Assembly (NCBI GenBank): GCA_025057935.1
Contig: JANWUW010000071.1
Span: 1-64,000, forward strand
Length of the DNA stretch: 64,000 nucleotides
From: Thermoflexales bacterium
Lineage (GTDB): Bacteria; Chloroflexota; Anaerolineae; J036; Brachytrichaceae
Direction of reading: 5' to 3'
In this document: piece by piece, positions 8,417 through 15,657 of the stretch
Position numbering within the stretch: the first letter of the stretch is position 1
How the letters are laid out: the number at the start of each line of letters is the position of its first letter
The notes under the pieces: generated by a model
The model's database searches: none
What the model saw: only the letters and a program-made list of their open reading frames with translations
What the model was told of the DNA's origin: nothing
Translations under genes and position numbers: made by a program

Positions 8417-11400
8417 TCATCCCTGCGGCGACCGCGCCGCAACTGTGATGCTCAGGCGGTTGCTCTCTGTGCGATTACCAGCGGCATCGTACGCTACAGC
8501 GTAAATCTCGAACGTGCCCGTCTGCTTCAGCAGCCACTTCACCGTGAAGGGCGCTGTCGTCGTCGTTGCAATGCGCTCGCCATTGACGAAAAACTCCACG
8601 CGCCCAAGCGCATAGTTGTCGCGCGTCTCAGTTACGAGATCCACCCATTCATCATCAGGGATGACGAAGTTGGTGCCACCGAGAGGGGGGAGCAGGCGAA
8701 TGCTCGGCGGCGTGTTGTCCACAGTGACTGGGATGCTCGCTTCGGCGAGCTGACCATTGCTCTCCAAGCGCACAACCTTCAGGGTGTAAGGCCCCTCGCG
8801 CAACCCTGCAAGGTTCCAGTTCTCTAGCAAGCCAGCGCTAACTTGTTCACCGTGATCGGGCCCGATCTGCTGCCACTGCTCTGGCACTGGGTTCCAGCCA
8901 GGCGCGAAGTAAACACGATAGGCGAGCCACTCGCCACCGCGCGCGTTGCCGATGATCGGGACGATGCCCGGCGGGGGCAAGGTTGCTGGGTCACTGCCCT
9001 CTGGTGGAGCAGGGTTGGCGCTGAGGTAACTGTTGGGACGCGGCGAAAGAATGGCAACGTCAGCCGTGCTCATCGCGCCGCCGAAGCGATCATCGAACTC
9101 CATAGGCGCAAGCGGCATCGCCGCGCGTTCCTCCTCGCTCAGCGAGGCGTACCAGTCCATCGCCTGCGGCGGAAACACATACATTGGGCGCAGCTCGATC
9201 AGCTCGGCGGGCGTACCGGGCAGCGCAAGCTTGCCCGTTTCCTTGTTGATGGGGAAATTCTGAACCATCGTGCTGGGTTGCGTGGGCTCAGTGCCGGGGA
9301 TGAACAGCTCGGTGCGCGTTGGGCACACGCCGTTGTCCAGCATGCCGTCAATCGAGCACACGCGCACAGCGATCAACCCCTCAGGTTGCTCAAAAGCACG
9401 GATAGGGCGATCGCGATGCAGGTATTCCATTACCTGCTTCCAGATCGGCGCAGCGCCTGTGAGACCCGTGACCCCACGGCTCATGGGGCTGTTGTCAGTG
9501 TTGCCCACCCACACGCCCACCGTGAAGTCCGTGGTGTAGCCCACCGTCCAGTTGTCGCGGTAGTCGTTCGTCGTTCCCGTCTTCACGGCTGCTGGGCGGC
9601 TGCCGTCGAGGTCGAGCACCGAAGGAAAGCCAAAAGCAGCAGCGCGCGCACGCGCATCGGAGAGCATGCTAGTGAGAAGGTAAGTTAACTGCTTGCTCTT
9701 GGGACCAAGCAAATCTGGCTTGACAGCCGGTTGATACTCGTAAAGCACACGCCCGTTGCGGTCAACCACTTTGAGGATCGCCGCTGGGTCCAGATCGCGG
9801 AAGCCGGGGCGACGCTGCGCCACAGGGCGCGGCATGCCAACCATGCTCGCGCCGTTCGCAATCGTCGCGTAGGCGTAGGTGAGGTCTAGCAGCTTAACCT
9901 CACCGCCGCCGAGCGTGAGCGCCAAGCCGTAGTATTGCAAGCCGCGGTCGAGATCGGTGATGCCCAGCAGATGCGCCAAGCGGATCACATTGCCGAGCCC
10001 AGCGCGGTTCAGCGCGTCCACAGCAGGGATGTTGTAGGAGCGCGCCAGCGCTTCGCGCATGAGCACAGGGCCGTGATACTTGCGGTCGTAATTCTCTGGC
10101 AGGTAGGGCATCTCTCCGCCGCTGTCAAACGCAGTGCGCACATCCCAAAACAGCGTCGCCGGCGAGGCGCCTTGCCGCAGCAGCTCGAGATACGTGATCG
10201 GCTTGAACGCAGAGCCGGGCTGTCGCAGCCCCAACGCCACGTTGAACTTTCCGTCTATGTTGTCGTTGAAGTAATCAATGCTGCCGACCATTGAAAGGAT
10301 CTCGCCAGTGTCCTGCTTGATCACCACCACAGCCGCGTTGTTCACATTGCGGCGCTCCGCTTGCAGGCGCGAGACCTGCTCGTTGGCGATGCGGCGCACG
10401 GTTTCATCCAACTCCAAATCGAGCGTGGTGTAAATTGAAAGGCCGCCGCGCTCGACGAGGCTAGTGGCTGCCTCGATGCCGATGCCAAGGTGATCAGCGA
10501 GCAGCTCAACTGCGCGATCTTTGGCGTACACCGCAAAGTGAGGCGCGCGAATCGCAAAGCGCTGTGTGCGGCTAGCGTACTGCAGCGGCTGGCGCTTGGC
10601 TGCGGCTGCCTCGCGCGCGCTCACGTTGCAACCGGGCACGCCCATCTGCGAGCGCTCCACCATCTGGTCGAGCACCAGCGATTGGCGAAACTTGGCTTCG
10701 TTCGGGCTGTTGAAAGGATTGAGCCGCGGCGATTGCGGAATGTGCGCCAGCATCGCCGCTTCGGCAAGCGAGAGGTCTCTAGCGCTCTTGCCGAAGTAAA
10801 TGCGCGCGGCAGCTTCAATCCCATACGCAAGGTTGCCGTAGAAGTTGGTGTTGAGGTACCACTCGAGGATGTCGCGCTTGCTGTAGCGACGCGTGATCTC
10901 CGCAGCGAGCAGCACTTCCTTGATCTTGACTGCGGTTGTGCGCTTAGGACCCGCGCGCTCTTCCGGCGGCAGGATCACCTGCTTGACAAGCTGCTGCGTA
11001 ATGCCCGAGCCACCCTGCACTGCGCCACCTTGCAAATTTGCGATAAACGCGCGCACGATGCCGCGCAGGTCAAACCCTTGGTTCTCCCAGAACGTCTTGT
11101 CTTCGATCGCAACCGTGGCGCAGATAAGGTAGGGCGAGATCTCCTCAAGCGTGACCCATTGGCGATCGCCGCCAGTGGGATCGATGATCTCGTAAAGCAG
11201 CGCGCCGTTGCGGTCGTAAATCTTCGTAGTCTGAAAGCCCTCGCGCACCTTGACGATCTGGCTTGGGTCGGGCAAATCAGCAGTGAGTGCGCTGTATGCA
11301 GCGCTCAGCGCAAGCCCCACCCCACCGACCACCGCTGCGACGAACGTGAAGGTGACCGCAAATGCAATAAGCACCCCGGAGACAAGGCGACGCAACGGCG

Positions 11401-11464
11401 CCTGCTTAGCGGCACGCGCGCGCCGATGCCGCAGCCGCACAAGCGAAGCCGGGCGCAGACTCAT
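8417..11464 (-). CDS. Class A penicillin-binding protein (bifunctional transglycosylase/transpeptidase, PBP1A-like)
   Basis: This 1015-residue peptidoglycan synthase is anchored by an N-terminal helix at about 29-57. The GT51 glycosyltransferase domain has Glu121-Asp122 in AIEDKTFWENQGFD and GSGITQQLVKQ. The transpeptidase domain has Ser418 and Lys421 in PGSAFKP, the SYN triad in RSYNIPAV, and KTG at Lys628 in AVKTGTTNDYRDNW. A C-terminal extension of about 250 residues contains a Pro-rich stretch and a bacterial Ig-like fold (TVDNTPPSIRLLPP, then VEFFVNGERI and AYDAAGNRTES). This probably acts outside the membrane in wall binding or protein contact. Presence of an active class A PBP implies a peptidoglycan wall. 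Its ATG overlaps the ubiA stop by 4 bases. Confidence 0.95.
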   Translation of the reverse strand: MSLRPASLVRLRHRRARAAKQAPLRRLVSGVLIAFAVTFTFVAAVVGGVGLALSAAYSALTADLPDPSQIVKVREGFQTTKIYDRNGALLYEIIDPTGGDRQWVTLEEISPYLICATVAIEDKTFWENQGFDLRGIVRAFIANLQGGAVQGGSGITQQLVKQVILPPEERAGPKRTTAVKIKEVLLAAEITRRYSKRDILEWYLNTNFYGNLAYGIEAAARIYFGKSARDLSLAEAAMLAHIPQSPRLNPFNSPNEAKFRQSLVLDQMVERSQMGVPGCNVSAREAAAAKRQPLQYASRTQRFAIRAPHFAVYAKDRAVELLADHLGIGIEAATSLVERGGLSIYTTLDLELDETVRRIANEQVSRLQAERRNVNNAAVVVIKQDTGEILSMVGSIDYFNDNIDGKFNVALGLRQPGSAFKPITYLELLRQGASPATLFWDVRTAFDSGGEMPYLPENYDRKYHGPVLMREALARSYNIPAVDALNRAGLGNVIRLAHLLGITDLDRGLQYYGLALTLGGGEVKLLDLTYAYATIANGASMVGMPRPVAQRRPGFRDLDPAAILKVVDRNGRVLYEYQPAVKPDLLGPKSKQLTYLLTSMLSDARARAAAFGFPSVLDLDGSRPAAVKTGTTNDYRDNWTVGYTTDFTVGVWVGNTDNSPMSRGVTGLTGAAPIWKQVMEYLHRDRPIRAFEQPEGLIAVRVCSIDGMLDNGVCPTRTELFIPGTEPTQPSTMVQNFPINKETGKLALPGTPAELIELRPMYVFPPQAMDWYASLSEEERAAMPLAPMEFDDRFGGAMSTADVAILSPRPNSYLSANPAPPEGSDPATLPPPGIVPIIGNARGGEWLAYRVYFAPGWNPVPEQWQQIGPDHGEQVSAGLLENWNLAGLREGPYTLKVVRLESNGQLAEASIPVTVDNTPPSIRLLPPLGGTNFVIPDDEWVDLVTETRDNYALGRVEFFVNGERIATTTTAPFTVKWLLKQTGTFEIYAVAYDAAGNRTESNRLSITVAARSPQG

Positions 11465-12471
11465 GCGACCACCCCCGCCAGCTTCAGCCCGGTCTCAATC
11501 AGCAAGCCGAGCAAGAACAACGTGCCAAACGTGCGATTGTGGTAGAAGGCAAACGCCACCAGCCAAGTGGGCCAGACGTCAGCAGGAAACCATGCTGGGC
11601 GCTCAGCGGGCTTCGGCTGTCGAAACGCTTGGAAGGTGATGGCAAAGGCACGCAGCGCCAACACCACGATCAGCATGATCGGCGTGAAGAACCGCACAAC
11701 CACGAGCGCGACCACTAAAACGTATTGCAGCACCATGCATGCCAGCGCAACGGCACGCGCCAGCTTGTCACCAAGCAGCACTGGCAACGTGCGAATGCCC
11801 TTAGCGCGGTCAGACTCGAGCTTGTCGATGTGCTTGCCGAAGATCACCATGGTAGTGCCGAGCGCGTAGGGCAAGCCGCCGAGCACTGCGTTCCAATCCC
11901 ATGCCCCTGTGATCACGTAGTAGCCTCCGCCGATCATCAGCGGTCCCCACACGACCAGCACTGCCACCTCGCCCAGCCCGACGTACTTCAGCGGCCAGGT
12001 ATATGCCAGCACGAAGAACGCGCCAACAGCCAGCAGCAGCGCCGTCCATCCACCGCGCAACCACACCAGCGCCACACCGCATGCCACAGCGATGCCACCT
12101 GTGATCAGCGCGTAGCGCCAAGCGTCGCGCATGGTCCAAAATCCAGCCTCCAACGGCTGCACGCCATACTGCGCGCGGTAGTAGTTGCCTCGATCAACCC
12201 CTTTGGCGAAATCAATCATGTCGTTGAGCAGATTGTTGGTGGCGTGCGCCATGAGCAAGCCGAGCGTGACCAACAGCCACAAGCCAAAGTTGAACTGCGC
12301 AGCGCGCAAGGCGAAAATCCCCGCCAACGCCGCCGAGATGAACGTCATGATCAGCACTGCAGCGCGCGTCGCGATCAGCCAACGCGCAACTGTGCCGATT
12401 TGCTCCCACTCTGCTCGCTCCAAGCGCGGCACGCCGCGCAGGGCGCGCAGCCAGATGTTCGCCGTGCTCAT
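11461..12471 (-). CDS. UbiA-family prenyltransferase (MenA-like)
   Basis: This 336-residue polytopic membrane enzyme of the UbiA superfamily transfers a polyprenyl chain to an aromatic acceptor. The first Asp-rich motif is NNLLNDMIDFAKGVDRG and the second is DKLESDRAKGIRTLPVLLGDK, both needed for Mg-diphosphate binding. The overall layout resembles 1,4-dihydroxy-2-naphthoate polyprenyltransferase of menaquinone synthesis, but chlorophyll, tocopherol or lipid-carrier members cannot be excluded. ATG 12471 is supported by a TAGAAT -10 ending 8 bases upstream; upstream codons of the open frame would precede the transcription start. It is translationally coupled to the PBP gene, an unusual pairing. 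Confidence 0.87.
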   Translation of the reverse strand: MSTANIWLRALRGVPRLERAEWEQIGTVARWLIATRAAVLIMTFISAALAGIFALRAAQFNFGLWLLVTLGLLMAHATNNLLNDMIDFAKGVDRGNYYRAQYGVQPLEAGFWTMRDAWRYALITGGIAVACGVALVWLRGGWTALLLAVGAFFVLAYTWPLKYVGLGEVAVLVVWGPLMIGGGYYVITGAWDWNAVLGGLPYALGTTMVIFGKHIDKLESDRAKGIRTLPVLLGDKLARAVALACMVLQYVLVVALVVVRFFTPIMLIVVLALRAFAITFQAFRQPKPAERPAWFPADVWPTWLVAFAFYHNRTFGTLFLLGLLIETGLKLAGVVA

Positions 12472-12479
12472 CGGCGGGG

Positions 12480-12485
12480 ATTCTA
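12480..12485 (-). promoter_or_regulatory. -10 element for ubiA-PBP operon
   Basis: TAGAAT on the minus strand ends 8 bases before ATG 12471. The dyad at 12491-12519 occupies the position of the -35 region. Confidence 0.55.
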
Positions 12486-12490
12486 ATTGC

Positions 12491-12519
12491 GTCCCCTGCA
12501 GGTGCGCTTTGCAGGGGAC
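12491..12519. promoter_or_regulatory. Perfect 10-bp dyad between ubiA and manC
   Basis: GTCCCCTGCA and its exact reverse complement TGCAGGGGAC are separated by 9 bases. It lies just upstream of the ubiA -10 and about 80 bases before manC. It could be a protein operator or an RNA hairpin on the manC side. No T-tract follows, so it is not an obvious terminator. Confidence 0.5.
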
Positions 12520-12601
12520 AAGCCCCTCGCCCGCGCGCGACTGACAACTAACCGTCCCTCGCTTCAGCATGTGCGAGAATTTACCTCTGCAAACAAGCAC
12601 G

Positions 12602-13672
12602 ATGGACTATGCCTTGATCATGGCTGGCGGAGGCGGCACCCGCCTTTGGCCGCTCAGCCGCCGACAAGCGCCAAAGCAGCAACTACCGCTCGTCGAGGCG
12701 CGCAGCATGTTCCACGTCACTGTGGAGCGCCTCTACCCCCTCATCCCAGCGGAGCGCATCTTCGTCGTGACCAATGCCGAAGCAGCACGTGTTTTCCAAC
12801 ATCAGGTGCCCGCTCTGCCGCCCGGGAACTACATCCTCGAGCCGAGCGCGAAAGACAGCGGTCCTGCCGCTGCGCTGGGCTTAGTGCACATCGCGCGACG
12901 CGATCCCGACGCCACTGTCGCTGTGCTGCCCGCCGATCACCACATCAGCAACGTGCCAGCGTTCCTCGCCGCGCTGCAAGCAGCGCAGGAGGTAGCACGT
13001 TGGGGCTACATCGTCACACTCGGCATTCAGCCTTCGTGCCCAGCAACAGGTTTCGGCTACATCGAGCAAGGCGAGCCGATCGGCAGCGCCCATGGATTAA
13101 CCATCTATCGCGCGCTGCGCTTCACAGAGAAGCCTTCGCTAGAAGTCGCTCAGCAGTATCTTGCCAGCGGGAGACACGTGTGGAACAGCGGCATGTTCAT
13201 CATGACATGCGTAGTGGGACTGGCGGAGTTCGAGCGCCAACAGCCCAACTTTGCACAAGCACTGCGCGCGCTGAGCGACGCCATCGGGACGCCACGCTAC
13301 TCAGCGGCACTGGCAGAAGCTTGGGAAGCCGCCCCACGCCTCTCGCTGGACTACGCCATCATGGAAGGCGCTGAGCGCATGGCGGTCATCCCCGTCGAAA
13401 TCGGTTGGAGCGACATTGGCAACTGGGACGCTCTGCTCGCCGTGCTACCCAAAGACCACGACGGCAATGCGCTCTCGGGCGATGTGCTAGCAGTGGACAC
13501 ACACGGCGTCTTGGTGCGCGGCTCAGACCGCTTGATTGTCACGCTGGGCTTACACGATGTGATCATCGTGGACACGCCCGACGCGCTGCTGGTATGCGCG
13601 CGCGATCGCGCAGCCGACCTCAAGCAGGTTGTGGATCAACTGCGCGCGCTGGGGCGAGAAGAAGTGTTGTGA
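12602..13672 (+). CDS. manC: Mannose-1-phosphate guanylyltransferase
   Basis: This 356-residue cytoplasmic enzyme makes GDP-mannose from GTP and mannose-1-phosphate. The nucleotidyltransferase signature MAGGGGTRLWPLSR is at the N-terminus. LPADHHI, GFGYIE, FTEKP and VWNSGMF follow in the family order, and VEIGWSDIGNWDAL is the C-terminal hallmark. It is the short ManC form without a fused phosphomannose isomerase domain. ATG 12602 is chosen because the family starts immediately before the signature; a GAGAAT -10-like box is at 12575-12580. Its TGA overlaps the next ATG (TGATG), so it heads a polysaccharide operon with two chain-length regulators. Confidence 0.95.
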   Translation: MDYALIMAGGGGTRLWPLSRRQAPKQQLPLVEARSMFHVTVERLYPLIPAERIFVVTNAEAARVFQHQVPALPPGNYILEPSAKDSGPAAALGLVHIARRDPDATVAVLPADHHISNVPAFLAALQAAQEVARWGYIVTLGIQPSCPATGFGYIEQGEPIGSAHGLTIYRALRFTEKPSLEVAQQYLASGRHVWNSGMFIMTCVVGLAEFERQQPNFAQALRALSDAIGTPRYSAALAEAWEAAPRLSLDYAIMEGAERMAVIPVEIGWSDIGNWDALLAVLPKDHDGNALSGDVLAVDTHGVLVRGSDRLIVTLGLHDVIIVDTPDALLVCARDRAADLKQVVDQLRALGREEVL

Positions 13673-14355
13673 TGGCGCGCACGCTCACTGACTACCTCTC
13701 CATCTTGCTGCGGCGCTGGCCGGCGCTGGCGCTGCCGCTGATCATCGTCGCGATCATCACTGCGCTTACGACCCGGCCGACGCCGATCACCTATCAGGTC
13801 ACGCTCTCGTTCGCCGTGGGCTTGCCGCCGGAGCCGCTGCGCGCCGAAGCTTACAACTTCGACCGACACTACAACTGGCTCGCCTCAGAGTATGTCACGC
13901 AGGGCTTCGCGCTGATCGTCGGCAAAGGCATGTTCGCAGAAGCGGTGCAGCGCCGCCTTGCAGCACGCGGCATTCAGCTCGGCGCGCCGCTTGCCGGCGC
14001 AATTCGTTCCGAATACCGCTCCAGCGTCATGGTGGTATACGTCACCTGGCCCGACGCTGAGCTGGCAGCGCACATCGCGCAAGCTGTTGTGGACGAGCTC
14101 AACGAAAATTACGAGGCGTACTGGCCTCAGCTCAAAGGCGCGAGTGAATCACCGTTTCGGCTAATGGACCCAATCGTGCCAGTTAGCGTGCCGCTGCCCT
14201 TGCGCGATCGCTTCGACGTGCCTGTGCGCTTCGCAGCTGCAGCGCTGCTCGGCGTGCTGCTCGCCTTCACGTGGCATGCGCTCGATCCATTCGTGCATGA
14301 TCGGCGCGACCTTGAACAACTTGGTCTGAATGTGATCGCAATCGTGCGGAAGTAG
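13672..14355 (+). CDS. Wzz-like chain-length determinant membrane protein (first copy)
   Basis: This 227-residue protein has the two-helix Wzz layout: a membrane helix at about 15-35 (RRWPALALPLIIVAIITAL), a periplasmic-type alpha/beta region, and a second helix near 195-215 (VRFAAAALLGVLLAFTWHAL). Wzz proteins set chain length of exported polysaccharide together with the polymerase. The opening DYLSILLRRWPALALP is typical. The YITYQVTLSF-type strand after helix 1 is recognisable, though the conserved Pro-rich segment before helix 2 is reduced to MDPIVPVSVPLP. ATG 13672 shares its first base with the manC stop. It lies 3 bases before a second, related gene. Confidence 0.8.
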   Translation: MARTLTDYLSILLRRWPALALPLIIVAIITALTTRPTPITYQVTLSFAVGLPPEPLRAEAYNFDRHYNWLASEYVTQGFALIVGKGMFAEAVQRRLAARGIQLGAPLAGAIRSEYRSSVMVVYVTWPDAELAAHIAQAVVDELNENYEAYWPQLKGASESPFRLMDPIVPVSVPLPLRDRFDVPVRFAAAALLGVLLAFTWHALDPFVHDRRDLEQLGLNVIAIVRK

Positions 14356-14358
14356 CAT

Positions 14359-15030
14359 ATGGAACTGCAAGACTACTTGGACATCGCTCGTCGGCGCTGG
14401 TGGATTGTGGTGCTGGTGTCGGTTGTAGCTGCAGCTTCGGCGTTCGTCTTCAGCCGCCTGCAGACGCCGATCTACAAAGCTTCGATGCGCCTCACCATCC
14501 AACCCGCGCGCACTGACTTCGGCTTGACGCAATCGGCGAAGACGTTGCTTTCCTCTTACATCAACATCATCCACACCGAGCGCAACGCTGCTGAGATCGG
14601 CAAACGCCTGGGGCTAGACTACGCCCCGAGCTACATCTTCAACCAAACGCGCATGGCGGATGACGCGGCAACCTTCGGGATCGAGATCGAGGTGCGCGAC
14701 TACGATGGCGAGACCGCTAATCGCATTGCGCGCGAGTGGGCGCAGCTCTTCGTCGAATTCCGCAACAACGACAACGCCAAGCAGCGCCGCGAAGATCGCG
14801 TCGAGGCGATCCTCGGCGATGCGCCGCGCTACGTGCAAGACTTCCCGCGCACGCGCGTGAACACTGCGGCTGGCGGCATCCTCGGTGTGGTTGCAGGCAT
14901 TGCCATCGTCGCTGCGCTCGAGTGGCGCGACAGCCGCTGGGTTCGCTCCGCGCGCGATCTCGAGCGCGCGCTCTCGTTGCCCGTGCTCGCCATCGTGCAA
15001 GGACACGCCTCACCCAACGCTCGCTCATGA
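14359..15030 (+). CDS. Wzz-like chain-length determinant membrane protein (second copy)
   Basis: This 223-residue protein has a first membrane helix at about 12-32 (RRRWWIVVLVSVVAAASAF), then PIYKASMRLTIQPARTD, the typical Wzz strand. A second helix is at about 168-188 (AGGILGVVAGIAIVAALEW), and a short cytoplasmic tail ends it. The tail carries SARDLERALSLPVLAIV, like the segment that contacts a BY-kinase in Gram-positive and related systems. It follows the first Wzz-like gene by 3 bases and its stop overlaps the CpsD-like gene (ATGA). Two tandem Wzz-like proteins may form a hetero-oligomer. Confidence 0.83.
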   Translation: MELQDYLDIARRRWWIVVLVSVVAAASAFVFSRLQTPIYKASMRLTIQPARTDFGLTQSAKTLLSSYINIIHTERNAAEIGKRLGLDYAPSYIFNQTRMADDAATFGIEIEVRDYDGETANRIAREWAQLFVEFRNNDNAKQRREDRVEAILGDAPRYVQDFPRTRVNTAAGGILGVVAGIAIVAALEWRDSRWVRSARDLERALSLPVLAIVQGHASPNARS

Positions 15031-15641
15031 CCCTCGTGATGCTCACCCAGCCCAACTCGCGCGCTGCAGAGGCATATCGCGCGCTGCGCGCCAACCTCGC
15101 GCTTGCTGCTCTAGAACAGCCGCTGCGCGTGGTGTTGATTGCCCCCGCTGACCCCGCCACCGATGCCGCGAGCGTTGCTGGCAATCTCGCGATCGCGTTG
15201 GCAAATGCCGAGCAGCGCGTGATCGCTGTGGACGCCGACTTGCGCCAACCGTCGCTGCACCTGCGCTTTGGCGTGGACGGCACTCGAGGGCTGGTGGAAT
15301 GGCTCGGCGCGCTCGAGAGCGCGCCGCCGCTCTGCAGCACCTCGGTGGCGGGGCTGCACGTGCTCCCTGCTGGCACGCACACGAACGTCGTTGCCGCCGA
15401 CGTTGTCGCCTCGCGTCGCATGGCACAGGCGCTAAACACGTTGCGCGAGCTTGCGGACGCAGTTGTGGTGTGCGCGCCACCACTCTCCACCTACACCGAC
15501 GCAGCCGTGCTCGCACCTCACGCGGACGGCGTCGTGCTGGTTGTCGCTGCCCATCGCACACGGCGCACCGACGCCAAGCGCGCGCAAATCTTGCTCGAAC
15601 GCGCCCATGTGCGCCTGCTCGGAGCCGTGCTGCTCGAGTGA
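15027..15641 (+). CDS. CpsD/CapB-like ATPase-fold protein with lost Walker A and B motifs
   Basis: This 204-residue protein is clearly related to capsule BY-kinases. SRAAEAYRALRANLALA is the N-terminal motif, Walker A' is VIAVDADLRQPSLHLRFG, and GLHVLPAGT follows. The P-loop, normally GEGKST, reads ATDAAS, so the Lys is gone. Walker B, normally ending in an Asp before PP, reads VVVCAPP. No C-terminal tyrosine cluster is present. ATP hydrolysis or autophosphorylation is therefore unlikely, and a structural partner role for the two Wzz-like proteins is inferred. ATG 15027 overlaps the upstream stop by 4 bases. The GH13 gene begins 16 bases after its stop. Confidence 0.78.
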   Translation: MTLVMLTQPNSRAAEAYRALRANLALAALEQPLRVVLIAPADPATDAASVAGNLAIALANAEQRVIAVDADLRQPSLHLRFGVDGTRGLVEWLGALESAPPLCSTSVAGLHVLPAGTHTNVVAADVVASRRMAQALNTLRELADAVVVCAPPLSTYTDAAVLAPHADGVVLVVAAHRTRRTDAKRAQILLERAHVRLLGAVLLE

Positions 15642-15657
15642 ATCAGCACAACCAATC

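Noticed and set aside
14736-15641. Longer N-terminal extension of the CpsD-like protein
   Set aside because: The extra residues are Arg-rich shadow of the second Wzz-like gene; the ATG at 15027 overlaps the upstream stop in the common ATGA manner.
15027-15641. Active capsule tyrosine kinase
   Set aside because: Walker A and Walker B residues are missing and there is no C-terminal tyrosine cluster.
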